Shown here: one piece after another, positions 27,210-35,948 of the stretch | Position numbering within the stretch: the stretch's first letter is position 1 | Layout of the letters: each line of letters starts with the position of its first letter | Assembly (NCBI RefSeq): GCF_011734195.1 | Contig: NZ_JAANTH010000003.1 | Span: 186,001 to 250,000, forward strand | Source: Halobacterium sp. R2-5 | Lineage (GTDB): Archaea > Halobacteriota > Halobacteria > Halobacteriales > Halobacteriaceae | Length of the DNA stretch: 64,000 nt | Reading direction: 5' to 3' | Notes under the pieces: generated by a model | The model's database searches: none | Told to the model about the DNA's origin: nothing | The model's input: the letters and a program-made list of their open reading frames with translations, nothing else | Translations under genes and position numbers: made by a program

Positions 27210-27454
27210 ATCTGCTACGGCACTACTATTTTTTGACGAGTCGTCAGCGACACAGGTACTAGGTCAAACCTCCACCAAAGAACGATAACCTTCGTCTTCT
27301 GAATCTCGAAGACAGGTGGGTTGTCCGGAGTGACATCGGGTTTGATTGGCGTGAGGTGTAAACGACACGGCGGAGTTGCGATCGCTTGAAGAGATATAAC
27401 GGTCGTTGTCTGGGCCTGATACGACTCGGAATAGGACGTCAGTGGGAGGGGTTC

Positions 27455-27901
27455 CTAACTGCTGTTTTCGGTGACAACCGTGACCGGCCCATAGAAGTCA
27501 AGGATGAGTTTCTGGGCCTCATCACCAAAAAGCATCTTCCCTGCGGGAGAGCGCTTTTTCCCCGCGATGAAGACGTGGTTGGTGTCCCACTCGTCAGCGA
27601 TTTTGATGACATCTTCGGGGATCGTTCCGATTGCACCGACCGCGGTGAACGAGACGTCATCGCCGAAGAACTTCTCACCAACGGCTTCAGCCTCGGCTTT
27701 TGCCTCTCGCTCGACCTCTTCGATGCTGTCAACACGTTCACTTGATTCAGCCTGTCGACGGACGTCTCCCTCGTACTCGTCGCGGTCGACAATCCGACAG
27801 AGGACAATCTCCAGATCCGTCCCAGTAACATGTCGCTTCGCGGTTTCGAGTAGCTGTTCGTTGGCCTCGGCGCTATCCAGAACTACTGCTATCGTTGCCA
27901 T
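27455..27901 (-). CDS. Universal stress protein (UspA family)
   Basis: 148 residues from the ATG at 27901 (MATIAVVLDS). The C-terminal nucleotide-binding region reads NHVFIAGKKRSPAGKMLFGDEAQ, close to the UspA consensus G-2x-G-9x-G(S/T), then PVTVV. The middle is acidic and helical. It lies convergent to tctA. Single-domain Usp proteins next to secondary carriers often modulate them, as TeaD does for the TeaABC transporter; whether that applies to TctCBA is inference. Confidence 0.85.
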   Translation of the reverse strand: MATIAVVLDSAEANEQLLETAKRHVTGTDLEIVLCRIVDRDEYEGDVRRQAESSERVDSIEEVEREAKAEAEAVGEKFFGDDVSFTAVGAIGTIPEDVIKIADEWDTNHVFIAGKKRSPAGKMLFGDEAQKLILDFYGPVTVVTENSS

Positions 27902-27985
27902 ACACAGGCTGTGTTCGCCTGCCCACATAAGGTTATAGGACGATTGGGAGATCATTTGTCGAGAATGATTGTTTCCCAGAGCTAG

Positions 27986-28114
27986 TCAGTACAGAAGCGG
28001 GATGAGACGCGAGTGTTCCCAAGCGAACGATGAGATAGACTTGTGGGTCGCGTCCGCCAGGTGAGCACCAAGGTACCTACCGACGCCGCCAGCACCGAAG
28101 ATACCGAGTTTCAT
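27986..28114 (-). pseudogene. Ketopantoate reductase (ApbA/PanE-like), N-terminal fragment
   Basis: The frame from the ATG at 28114 starts MKLGIFGAGGVGRYLGAHLA, the NADP-binding GxGxxG fold that opens ApbA/PanE proteins. After some 22 residues similarity ends and a stop follows at residue 43; the enzyme should be about 300 residues. A truncated remnant. Confidence 0.65.
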
Positions 28115-28623
28115 ACTAACCGCACCTATGGACGGTCCGATGAAAGCGATTGGGTTCGCCTGTCGTTCGTGTACTTGCCAAACTAACAGTGTGGCATCGG
28201 AACGCCAGATGTGGAACGTCTCGACAGTGGGTAAGTTGAGAGACATCTCTTCGGTGGCCGCTACACCCGTTCGGCGGTCATTGGCTCTGTTGTTGGTCTC
28301 TTGGGCCTCACGTCCATCGCGTTTCTTCTCGGCCTGCGTGTTGGGCTCTACGAGTTTTCGGGGTGGCTTGTGATTGTGCCTAGGACCGCCGTTGTAGCAG
28401 AAATGGACGGTGCGGGCCTCATGTCGACGGTCGATTCGCTGTGGCTCATCAGCCTCTGGGGTATGTCTTCCCACACTCGTCGGCTATCTTACTGAGGAGT
28501 AGATGAGAGCTGACAGGTACACTTTGCCGAGAATACTGGGTTCACATACGAGTCCGCTCGCGCCAAACTACTCCGAGGAAGGTATAGGGCGTATATCTTG
28601 CAGTCCTCTTTATCTCTCCTCTG
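28115..28623. other. Intergenic stretch with possible membrane-protein remnant
   Basis: A plus-strand frame ending at 28495 gives hydrophobic segments (SAVIGSVVGLLGLTSIAFLL, then EFSGWLVIVP) like one or two helices of an unidentified membrane protein, without a credible start. It is probably debris next to the truncated reductase. Confidence 0.3.
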
Positions 28624-29683
28624 TTAATTGCTTTGTGAACACCATTTAGTAATACGCACACGGAGGTCGTCCGTTACCTGTTCCGTCCCTGAGTCACCAC
28701 CGATATCGGGGGTTCGTGGGGCATCCGTGTCGGCCAATTGTTTCGCTACGGCGGTCCTCAACGTTCGTGCAACCGCCTGTTCATCGAGGTAGTCCCAGAG
28801 AAGTTCCCATGAGAGCACTGCTCCAATCGGATTCGCGATCTCCTTACCCATGATATCGAAGGCACTTCCGTGAACCGGCTCGAACATCGACGGGTATTCT
28901 CCCGTCGGGTTGATGTTCGTCGACGGAGCAAGACCCATGCTTCCGGAGATACCCGCGCCAAGGTCGGTGAGAATGTCGCCAAAGAGGTTCGAGGCGACGA
29001 TAACGTCGAACTCCTCTGGTCGCCTGACGAGGTCCATGCTAGCCGCATCGACGAGCAGACGTTCGACATCGACCTCGGGATAGTCTTGATGGACTTCACT
29101 TACAATATCGTCAGAAGACCATTCCATGGACCTGTGCGTTGGATTTTGTGATACTCGTGAGCTTGTGGTCGCGTTCAGTTGCAGCCTCGAACGCCGCACG
29201 GACGATTGTCTCCGTTCCGTCGCGAGTGTAAAGAGCACTCTGGACAGCGACCTCGTTCTTGTACCCCTGATATTCTCTGCCGCCAATGTCAGCATACTCT
29301 CCCTCCGTGTTCTGTCTATAAACGACAAAGTCGATATCTCCGTTGGCGTAGCCTTGTAGTGGACTGGTAACGCCCTCAAATAGGTAGATGGGTCGTTTAC
29401 AGATCTGCTGGTTGAATCCCTTCGTGATTACCAATCTGAGTCCACGCAGGGTCACGTGGTCGGGGACATCGGGATGCCCGACCGCACCGAGAAAGATGGC
29501 ATCGTAATCACGGAGCTCGTCAAGTCCATTGTTCGGCATCATCGCCCCTTTGTGGAGATATCTCTCGGAACCCCAATCGTACTGGATAGTATCGAACGAT
29601 ACGCCGCACTTGTTGGCTGCCGCCTCAACGACCGGCATTGAGTAATCTACAACTTCGGTTCCGATACCGTCACCCGGTATCAC
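28624..29683 (-). pseudogene. Isocitrate/isopropylmalate-type (tartrate) dehydrogenase, frameshifted
   Basis: The first part (from near 29683) has IPGDGIGTEVVDYSMPVV, GAVGHPDVPDHVTLRGLRL and FVVYRQNTEGEYADIGG; the second (from about 29120) has DVIVASNLFGDILTDLGAGI and FEPVHGSAFDIMGK. Together they make a complete decarboxylating hydroxyacid dehydrogenase of the tartrate/isopropylmalate type. The frame breaks at about 29115-29130, where GMVF should run into WDDIV; two bases appear to be missing. The extreme 5' end also lacks a clear ATG. Either a recent pseudogene or a sequence error. It would fit the catabolism of an imported hydroxy-dicarboxylate. Confidence 0.82.
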
Positions 29684-30232
29684 TGCTATCTTATAAGATA
29701 TTAGTTACCATACTGCAGACTATTACAATTTTTGAATCCGAGGTCTGTGACGTAGTGATGACCGTGTCGAAAACCGTAACCCGTTGAGACATACGAGATC
29801 GGAAGGGAGTAGAAGGATTCGTTCGCCTTCTGCTGGTGCGTGAGCAGGAGTTCGAGAACGAACAGACCATGCTGTTGATCGAACCCCACCGTGGGAACTC
29901 ATCGCCAGCGACGTAGAGTACGCCGCCTAACAGAAAGAGAAACCAAACGTCGCTGAGTTACGTTAGTAGTATAAAGATCGAGAACAGAGTCCTGCGCCAA
30001 TCCAGGAAGCGCTACCAAGAATTCATCAAGAAGACGAAGCTCTGGATCGTCGTTGGGAGGGATGAAGTTCACTCAACTTTCGGCGAAGCTGTATGCCGAA
30101 GCACGTCGTGTTCGCTGAGCCGCTCAGTACCAATCAGTTGACTCCCCTTGGTAACGGGACTTCCCCTGTCCGCGACGACTCGCCGTCATTGCCAGGGAAT
30201 TGAGGTAGTGCGAAAACGATGGAGTAGCCCGC
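29684..30232. other. Intergenic stretch
   Basis: About 550 bp. A minus-strand frame at 29701-29889 (ends YVTDLGFKNC) has no recognised relatives. The remainder shows no hairpin, IS terminus or convincing gene. Confidence 0.35.
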
Positions 30233-30568
30233 TTAATATCCGAGTCTTCCGAGCGCCGTCTCGACGTCGGTAACGCCGTCGATTGTCAATGAGATATTCG
30301 TGGACGTTCCGTCGGTAACCTCTGCGCTTGAGCCGTCCCAGTGAATCCGTGCTTCCTCCTCGAGCCTGTTCTCGCCCAACGAAACGCGTTGTGGCGCGCT
30401 ATCTGGAAGTTGGGAAAGTACCTGGCTGAGTTGCCTGAGCTGTGCGGGTTCGAGGACTACGCTGCTTCTGTCTGGGGTCCGCAGTACGATATCGCCGTCA
30501 GAATAGACGGCCACCTCGATACCAGTCGGGGTGACTTCGTAATGCACGCGTTTGGCTTCGCCACTCAT
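30233..30568 (-). CDS. Hypothetical protein (third gene of a three-gene operon)
   Basis: 111 residues, not recognised. Short alternating strands such as VHYEVTPTGIEVAVYSDGDI and LSLTID-like ends suggest a small beta-rich fold; no signal or membrane segment. The start overlaps the stop of the gene at 30565 by four bases, so it is translated with it. No homologue family comes to mind. Confidence 0.6.
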   Translation of the reverse strand: MSGEAKRVHYEVTPTGIEVAVYSDGDIVLRTPDRSSVVLEPAQLRQLSQVLSQLPDSAPQRVSLGENRLEEEARIHWDGSSAEVTDGTSTNISLTIDGVTDVETALGRLGY

Positions 30569-30843
30569 CCTTCCACCTCATCATGATGGACCGTTTCCCG
30601 ACTCAATTGCTGAGAGAGACTCTCGCTGTGGATACGTTGGGCCAGTTGGCCTGCCCGATCACTGTCCTGCGCAGGACTTGGGGAACCAGTATCGGCGAAT
30701 TGGATGGCGTGGCCGGTCGTTTCGAGGTGGTGACTGTTCGTGTGATACGGTTGTGCAAGCCGCTGACTGTCTGTCTCGACAGGTTTGAGGGAGACCACTG
30801 TCGAAGAGACAGCCTGCAGCCGAGGGATATAGTTGTATTCCAT
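30565..30843 (-). CDS. Hypothetical small protein (second gene of the operon)
   Basis: 92 residues, hydrophilic, rich in Gln, Ser and His (DSDRAGQLAQRIHSESLSQQ). No known domain. It lies 51 bp after the 238-residue gene and overlaps the next gene by four bases. The call rests on operon position and the coupled overlap. Confidence 0.5.
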   Translation of the reverse strand: MEYNYIPRLQAVSSTVVSLKPVETDSQRLAQPYHTNSHHLETTGHAIQFADTGSPSPAQDSDRAGQLAQRIHSESLSQQLSRETVHHDEVEG

Positions 30844-30894
30844 TACAGGTCAGATTTATTGATAGTCATGTTTAACTCTTTGTCAGATCTCAAC

Positions 30895-31611
30895 TCACGT
30901 GGAAACGATCTTCGCCTGGATCGCTTGAGACTCATCTCCGCTCCAGTCATACGAGATTTGCTGCCGCTCCAACATTTCCGCGATAAGATGACCAATATCC
31001 TCGTCCGACATGGTCATCGTATCGAAGGACTCGTACCCGATTGATGGACTATCGGGGTCATTCTGTGCTGAAAAGCTTACAGCTCCGAGAACCTCGGTTC
31101 CCGCATCTTCAAGCTCTTCAACCAAATTCTCGATGGCGGGCCCACCACAGGAATGACAGCCAGATTGCCCAATATTCGTCACAACACTGTGGCCCCTCAA
31201 ATCAGCCATTGCATCCCGGAACGGAAGGGAATAACACCGCAACGGGTTCACTGTCTCAATCTTACATGTGCCTCCATGTACACGAGCGCGTAAATTAAAA
31301 TCTGGATGATAATACCCGGCATAGCCCAGGTCAATATCCAGGAGCTCAAGCGCATCGTCAAGGAACCGATCGACATACGGGTTCGAGATCAGCTTGCGCG
31401 CCGGTGGACCCAACGCGAGCAAGCCGTCCCTGCGCTCTCGAAGCACCTCGGCCAACGTGAGCGGGCCGGTATTCGAACCTACCTGAGCATACTTTGCTTC
31501 CAGCTGCTCGAGTTTCGTCGGGCCGAGACCAACTAGGTCGTCGAGATGGTCGCGAAGCACAATATTCGACGCTGCTACCGCGTTCGTGGAGGGCTTCTGT
31601 AGCATGTCCAA
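30895..31611 (-). CDS. Hypothetical protein with CxxC motif (first gene of the operon)
   Basis: 238 residues. The N-terminal 45 or so contain LDDLVGLGPTKLEQLEAKY, like a helix-hairpin-helix. The C-terminal half has VVTNIGQSGCHSCGGPAIEN with two close cysteines and an ending like SYDWSGDESQAIQAKI. The C-terminal half is loosely reminiscent of DUF6891, but I would not assign it. Cytoplasmic. Head of a minus-strand operon with two small genes. Possible metal or redox site at the Cys pair. Confidence 0.65.
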   Translation of the reverse strand: MDMLQKPSTNAVAASNIVLRDHLDDLVGLGPTKLEQLEAKYAQVGSNTGPLTLAEVLRERRDGLLALGPPARKLISNPYVDRFLDDALELLDIDLGYAGYYHPDFNLRARVHGGTCKIETVNPLRCYSLPFRDAMADLRGHSVVTNIGQSGCHSCGGPAIENLVEELEDAGTEVLGAVSFSAQNDPDSPSIGYESFDTMTMSDEDIGHLIAEMLERQQISYDWSGDESQAIQAKIVST

Positions 31612-31718
31612 CTATATACGCCCACGTGTCACTGATAAGGGTTTGCCAAAGCAAGATCAAAACTCCCTGCGACCCGAACAGGAGTTTTCCCTCGCAAAAA
31701 AGGCGTGCGGCCCGTTTA

Positions 31719-32114
31719 CTAGGACAATTGAGACGATTCGGAGGCGTTATCCGCCGAGAGCAGTTTTGGTGCGGCCTGATGTAGCTCAAGGACCCTATGT
31801 CCACGCGTCGTCAACGAGACCGTCTTCCGCTGCTGATTGTACGCTAAAACACGAACATCAGCCATCATTGGCAGATGTGATTGGAGAATTGACACGTTCG
31901 CAGCGGTCCGATCTTGACCGTGCTCCGTCGAAAGGTGATCAGCGATGTCCCGAACCGGGACCACCTCATCGTCTTCGTCCGCCACGAACTGGAGGATCCA
32001 GCGCCGCCGCTGGTTCCGGAGTACCTCATACGCAATTCCGGGATCGATTTCCGGTTCGGGCTTGGTATCTTGATTCTGGGTGACAGCTTCTCTGAGCGTG
32101 CTGAGTAGGCTCAT
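31719..32114 (-). CDS. DUF7344-type winged-helix protein (copy 1)
   Basis: 131 residues from the ATG at 32114. YEVLRNQRRRWILQFVADED followed by VPVRDIADHLS, then VSILQSHLPMMADVRVLAYN, is the haloarchaeal DUF7344 winged-helix pattern: an NxRRR opening, a helix-turn-helix, then SLxxxHLP and the wing. It is a likely transcription regulator. It is divergent from the family X gene at 32309, with 195 bp between them, and is repeated beside other family X copies. Confidence 0.72.
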   Translation of the reverse strand: MSLLSTLREAVTQNQDTKPEPEIDPGIAYEVLRNQRRRWILQFVADEDDEVVPVRDIADHLSTEHGQDRTAANVSILQSHLPMMADVRVLAYNQQRKTVSLTTRGHRVLELHQAAPKLLSADNASESSQLS

Positions 32115-32308
32115 CACGTTCCTCCTACCGGAGCCTACGCAGCACCACATGCGGGGTCAAGACCACCTCAGTCTCCTGATATCCGCGATCAACCTAGTAT
32201 CGAAGTTGGCACCCCTCCCTCCGACTGGTGTCTGTCGGCAGTGTGCTGTAGGTATATCAACGATTTGGCAACCCCTTAAGAGGCTGTTATGGATATGGAT
32301 GAGTACCG

Positions 32309-32800
32309 ATGGTCCCCACAATCGTAGACCTCGCCCCAGGCGCGCAAATGTACATCGCCTGGATCGATCCAGACGAATCGTCGTGCCAAGTTGACCGGCT
32401 TCGCATCCAAGAGCACTACGAGACCGACAACGGTCGTCATGTCGTGTATGCGTCCAGCTCCGATCACGAAATACACCTCATCGAGTCTGACCACCATCCG
32501 CCTATTGCGGTAAACAAAGCTCCAGATTCACTCGAAGAGCACGTCATCGACGACGACACCGAATATCGGGGCGGCCCTGTCTTTGGTATTGAACGGCGGT
32601 CTCCGCCGCTTGTATTGGACGTCCTGTGCTCCGCTCTCGAATACGGCTGCAGGCCTCTTGACGCCATCAACCTCGTTGCGCTTGGCTTTGAACTCTACTC
32701 CGTAGACGAGTACGTGCTGTGGCGTTCTGCCCCCGAAGAAAGCCTCCATGCTGACCTCGATGAAACGATCTCGCGGATGATTGCCAACGCCAAACCCTAG
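32309..32800 (+). CDS. Uncharacterised protein, family X copy 1
   Basis: 163 residues. Related proteins are encoded at 34894 and 35949. Shared features: N-terminal YIAWIDPDESSCQVDRLRIQ (WID, Cys and Q conserved), a central GGPVFGIERR, and C-terminal LVLDVLCSALEYGC then LVALGFELYSVDEYVLWR and LDETISRMI. A beta-rich N-terminal half with a helical C-terminal half is likely. No signal peptide or membrane helix. Function unknown. It is divergent from a DUF7344 regulator. Confidence 0.68.
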   Translation: MVPTIVDLAPGAQMYIAWIDPDESSCQVDRLRIQEHYETDNGRHVVYASSSDHEIHLIESDHHPPIAVNKAPDSLEEHVIDDDTEYRGGPVFGIERRSPPLVLDVLCSALEYGCRPLDAINLVALGFELYSVDEYVLWRSAPEESLHADLDETISRMIANAKP

Positions 32801-32918
32801 CCGTCCTCGCCTCCTCTTTCACAGACTAGCGTCTGCGAGACACACCAAGAGAACCAGCGGCGTCGAGACGCCGAAACTTCCAAAATGCCGGATTACGGGT
32901 CGGCGGTGGCGCGGTCGG

Positions 32919-33221
32919 TCACATGTCCGAGTCGTTGCGCCTCTCAAATGACGTTAGTGACCGTTGGACTGCAAGGACACTCTGCTCCGTCCTGAGGAAC
33001 CCACCTTGCCAGATCGCATGCGTCACTTCGTTGATTGTGACCTGGGCGAGAAACCCGTACTCATCATAGAGATTTTCGTAGGTGGCGTCATAGCCCAGAT
33101 TGTTGAGGAGGAGGACGTAGTCGTCAATTGGATAAACGTCTCCTTGGAAGATACGTGGCTCGCCGTTGTAGAGACGCCCACGGAACCGTTCGATTAGTTC
33201 CTCGTGAGATGGACGCGTCAT
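32919..33221 (-). CDS. Hypothetical protein
   Basis: 100 residues, unrecognised. Starts MTRPSHEELIERFRGRLYNG and has YPIDDYVLLLNNLGYDATYENLYDEYGF in two adjoining parts; tyrosine-rich and acidic, cytoplasmic. It is transcribed toward the family X gene at 32309, convergent. The consistent acidic composition supports a real gene, but no relative can be named. Confidence 0.5.
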   Translation of the reverse strand: MTRPSHEELIERFRGRLYNGEPRIFQGDVYPIDDYVLLLNNLGYDATYENLYDEYGFLAQVTINEVTHAIWQGGFLRTEQSVLAVQRSLTSFERRNDSDM

Positions 33222-33469
33222 TGGGTGTCACCTGCTGGGCTAACAGTTGGCTGTACTACTGGAGGGCGCTCCGTGGAGGTCTGCTTCACGGTATTTGCTA
33301 CGAATTGTTGATTTCCAATAAGTCTTCGTCGGACATTTCTTCCAGCGGTGATCCACCAATGCTACTGACATCCTATATGCGATAGAGGTTGTTCTTCTGT
33401 TCCCACGTCGCAGACAGCTCCGAGAAACGCCAAAGCGTCTTACCCGACCGACAGCTAAACCCCTTCGTA

Positions 33470-34633
33470 ATGCCCTCCCCCATCTCCGCAGACGACCACG
33501 ACCTCCGCGAAGTCCCTCCAGCAATGCATCACGACGGCGCCGCCCTAGCTGACTTCGACCCGACGCCCAACGAACCCGACCTCGACATCTGGCCGCTCGC
33601 GACCGACAAAGGTGCGAAGACATTCTCCGGTGACCCCGACGACCTCGTCCCGATCTACAACAGCTATCCGGAGCCACACGTCCGCTGGCTCACTCCCAAG
33701 CAGTTCAAATACGAGTTCGGCTACCACTCGAACAACCCCGCCGAAATCGTCGCCGACGACGCCCTTGAGGACATCAACGACCGGCGCCGACTGACACTCT
33801 CGAAGACGCGCATGGAGGCGTTCCGTCGCGTCGCCCAGCTGTGGAACGGCGAGTACGTCGGCCCTCGCGACGTCCACCTCCTCGCCGACAAAGCGCCCTC
33901 CTGGAACGACGTCGTCGGCGACCTCGACCAGCGCCAGCTCGACGCGCTCCGCCCGACGGTGCACCGCCACGACGACGAGCTTGTAAACGCATTCGGCAAA
34001 TTCGGATGGTTCGAGCCCGAGAACACCGTTTCGGGCTGGTTTAAGCCCACGTATATCGCGCGGTCGCGCGCTGACTACGACATTGAGGAGCGAGCGCGCA
34101 CACTCATCAACGGGCGCGACGATCTCCCGAACCTCCGGGGCGACCCCCACGAAGGCTTGACGCACCGCTTCGGCGTCGGTGTCGAGGCTGCCCGCGCCGC
34201 CTTCTGCGAGAACCGCAGCGTCAAGACGTACAAACAGGTCGACGACTACACCGTCGATCTCCTCGAATACGAGGCCACTGGTGATCGCGTCGTTGGCGAG
34301 GTGCTCACCCATCACCACAACAACCGGCTCTACCGGAGCACCTTCCGGAAGCTGGCCGACCTCCAGGCGTCTGCCGTCCTCGTCTTCGACACGCGTTCGA
34401 CCGCTCGCCGCGTCCTGAACCACTGGCACGACAGATGCGGCGACGTCCCCGGCGCGCCCTTCGAGAGCGAACTGAACGTCGACTGGACGCGCTCGAAGTT
34501 CGCGGAGGCCGCCGCCGACCCAGCCCGCGACTGGTCCGTTCAGGAACTACTCACCATCTCCCAGCTCTGGAAGCTCGTCTTTGGCGAGGGACGGGCACCG
34601 CCCGCCCGCAAACTCATGTCCCTAAATTGGTAA
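33470..34633 (+). CDS. Uncharacterised haloarchaeal protein, possible PD-(D/E)xK-like nuclease
   Basis: 387 residues from the ATG at 33470. Strong haloarchaeal codon use and a well-conserved look, but no named family. Near residues 265-330 there is VDLLEYEATGDRVVGEVLTH then STFRKLADLQASAVLVFDTR. A D-x(n)-GEV pattern on two strands followed by a helix with RK and a VLVFD strand resembles the restriction-endonuclease-like core; this is only suggestive. Two conserved-looking W-rich motifs (VRWLTPKQFKYEFGYH, FGWFEPENTVSGWFKPTYI) precede it. It stands alone between family X copies. Confidence 0.6.
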   Translation: MPSPISADDHDLREVPPAMHHDGAALADFDPTPNEPDLDIWPLATDKGAKTFSGDPDDLVPIYNSYPEPHVRWLTPKQFKYEFGYHSNNPAEIVADDALEDINDRRRLTLSKTRMEAFRRVAQLWNGEYVGPRDVHLLADKAPSWNDVVGDLDQRQLDALRPTVHRHDDELVNAFGKFGWFEPENTVSGWFKPTYIARSRADYDIEERARTLINGRDDLPNLRGDPHEGLTHRFGVGVEAARAAFCENRSVKTYKQVDDYTVDLLEYEATGDRVVGEVLTHHHNNRLYRSTFRKLADLQASAVLVFDTRSTARRVLNHWHDRCGDVPGAPFESELNVDWTRSKFAEAAADPARDWSVQELLTISQLWKLVFGEGRAPPARKLMSLNW

Positions 34634-34893
34634 CTCTCCGTTCCGGACTCACCGCTGTTTCTTCCCTAACTCCACTACAGTACACATATTATACTGGATG
34701 CTCGGCGGGTGCCCGCACCTACTCAAATCCGGTGGCTCGGGGCGTTCCGCAGTTGGTTTCGGGTGGGGAAGACGGTGGACGGCGCCGCAACTACTCTTAG
34801 AATCTGATACGTAGCCGAATCTTCTCAGTTGGCGGTGGCTACTGAGAGTCGTCCGACCGGATGTCGACGGAGCCAACTAAGAGTCGCGTGGAA

Positions 34894-35397
34894 TCAGGGT
34901 GCGGCGCTCGCGAGCATCTCGTCGATCGTTTCCTCGACGTTCGCGCGGAGCTCTTCCTCCGGCACCCCACGGCTCAGCGCGTAGTCCACGTCCGCGTAGA
35001 TCTCGAAGCCCAACGCGACCAGATCCATCACCTCGGCTGGGGTGAACCCCGATTCGAGGAGCGAGAGGAGCGTCCGCCAGAGAAGGAGGCCAGAGGTCGG
35101 CATGATGGCGAATACGGGGCGTCCCGGGACGGTATCCTGGCCGCGGATTCTCTGCAATTCACCCGATTCGTCCAACAAATCCATCACAACGCCCTCTCCC
35201 ATCGCGTCCGTGTCGAACGGTTTCTGGACGACCTGGATGCGATGGTCGTCGCCGGCGAGGTCAGCGACGTATACCCCCGGTTCGGCGGTGTAGACGTCCT
35301 GCACGATGAGATTTTCTGCCTGACACGTTTGGTCGGAGTCAATCCAGGAGACGTAAATGGGCTCTCCCGGCGAACACTTGTTTAGTGGAACTGACAT
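34894..35397 (-). CDS. Uncharacterised protein, family X copy 2
   Basis: 167 residues from the ATG at 35397. Same layout as the genes at 32309 and 35949: IYVSWIDSDQTCQAENLIVQ, then GRPVFAIMPTSG, then LSLLESGFTPAEVMDLVALG, FEIYADVDYALSR and NVEETIDEML. The Cys after WID and the DLVALGFE block are kept. Sequence divergence between copies is high, so the duplication is old. It follows a DUF7344 gene at 35477 on the same strand with about 80 bp between, probably one operon. Confidence 0.68.
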   Translation of the reverse strand: MSVPLNKCSPGEPIYVSWIDSDQTCQAENLIVQDVYTAEPGVYVADLAGDDHRIQVVQKPFDTDAMGEGVVMDLLDESGELQRIRGQDTVPGRPVFAIMPTSGLLLWRTLLSLLESGFTPAEVMDLVALGFEIYADVDYALSRGVPEEELRANVEETIDEMLASAAP

Positions 35398-35476
35398 AGG
35401 CGACACTAATTATCCAAGAGAGCTACTTAAGGACTCGCCAAAGGCTGAGGGGAGCGGGCGCGCCACCGTCGTGCGG

Positions 35477-35860
35477 TTACTGTGTCCGCTCGCAGACGTC
35501 GCGAATCACCTCCGCGAGCGCCGACGTCGTCGGGGTCAAGCGGAGGACGCCGTGGTCGCTGTCCCACTCAACGATGTCGTGCTCGTCCAGCACTGGCGCG
35601 TGGGACTGGTGCAGACTGACGTACGCTGCCTTGTAGGCGTCTGACGGGATGTCGAAGGCGGCGGCGCCGGTTTCCTTGGCGGCGACCGCGCGCGCCAGTT
35701 CTTCGAGAGTGACTTTCTCGGCCTCCAGGTTGGCGAGTTGGAGGAGGACGAGCCGCCGGCGGCGAGCGGAAAGGATGCGATATACTTCGTCGGTCTCCAG
35801 GTCGATGCTTGGGCGATCGGAAACGTTGCTGGTGGTCGGGATGAGGCGTCTCAGGTTCAT
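35477..35860 (-). CDS. DUF7344-type winged-helix protein (copy 2)
   Basis: 127 residues from the ATG at 35860. VYRILSARRRRLVLLQLANL, then TLEELARAVAA and YVSLHQSHAPVLDEHDIVEW, matches the winged-helix layout of the copy at 31719 (RRR start, HTH, S-LxxxHxP, wing). It lies upstream of family X copy 2 and about 90 bp beyond the start of copy 3, all on the minus strand. A local regulator of these genes is likely but unproven. Confidence 0.72.
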   Translation of the reverse strand: MNLRRLIPTTSNVSDRPSIDLETDEVYRILSARRRRLVLLQLANLEAEKVTLEELARAVAAKETGAAAFDIPSDAYKAAYVSLHQSHAPVLDEHDIVEWDSDHGVLRLTPTTSALAEVIRDVCERTQ

Positions 35861-35948
35861 CAACGCCTTCTCGACGCGGGCCTGAGACGCTGTTCATCCG
35901 CACCGTGACCATTCTGTGGCGAGTTACTGTAGGATTGCGAGAAGAGGC

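Noticed and set aside
29701-29889. 62-codon minus-strand frame
   Set aside because: Unusual composition for this replicon and no recognisable family; could be chance in A/T-rich DNA.
33545-34429. 294-codon minus-strand frame opposite the gene at 33470
   Set aside because: The Val/Glu/Arg-rich shadow typical of antisense in high-GC acidic genes; the plus strand has the acidic haloarchaeal composition.
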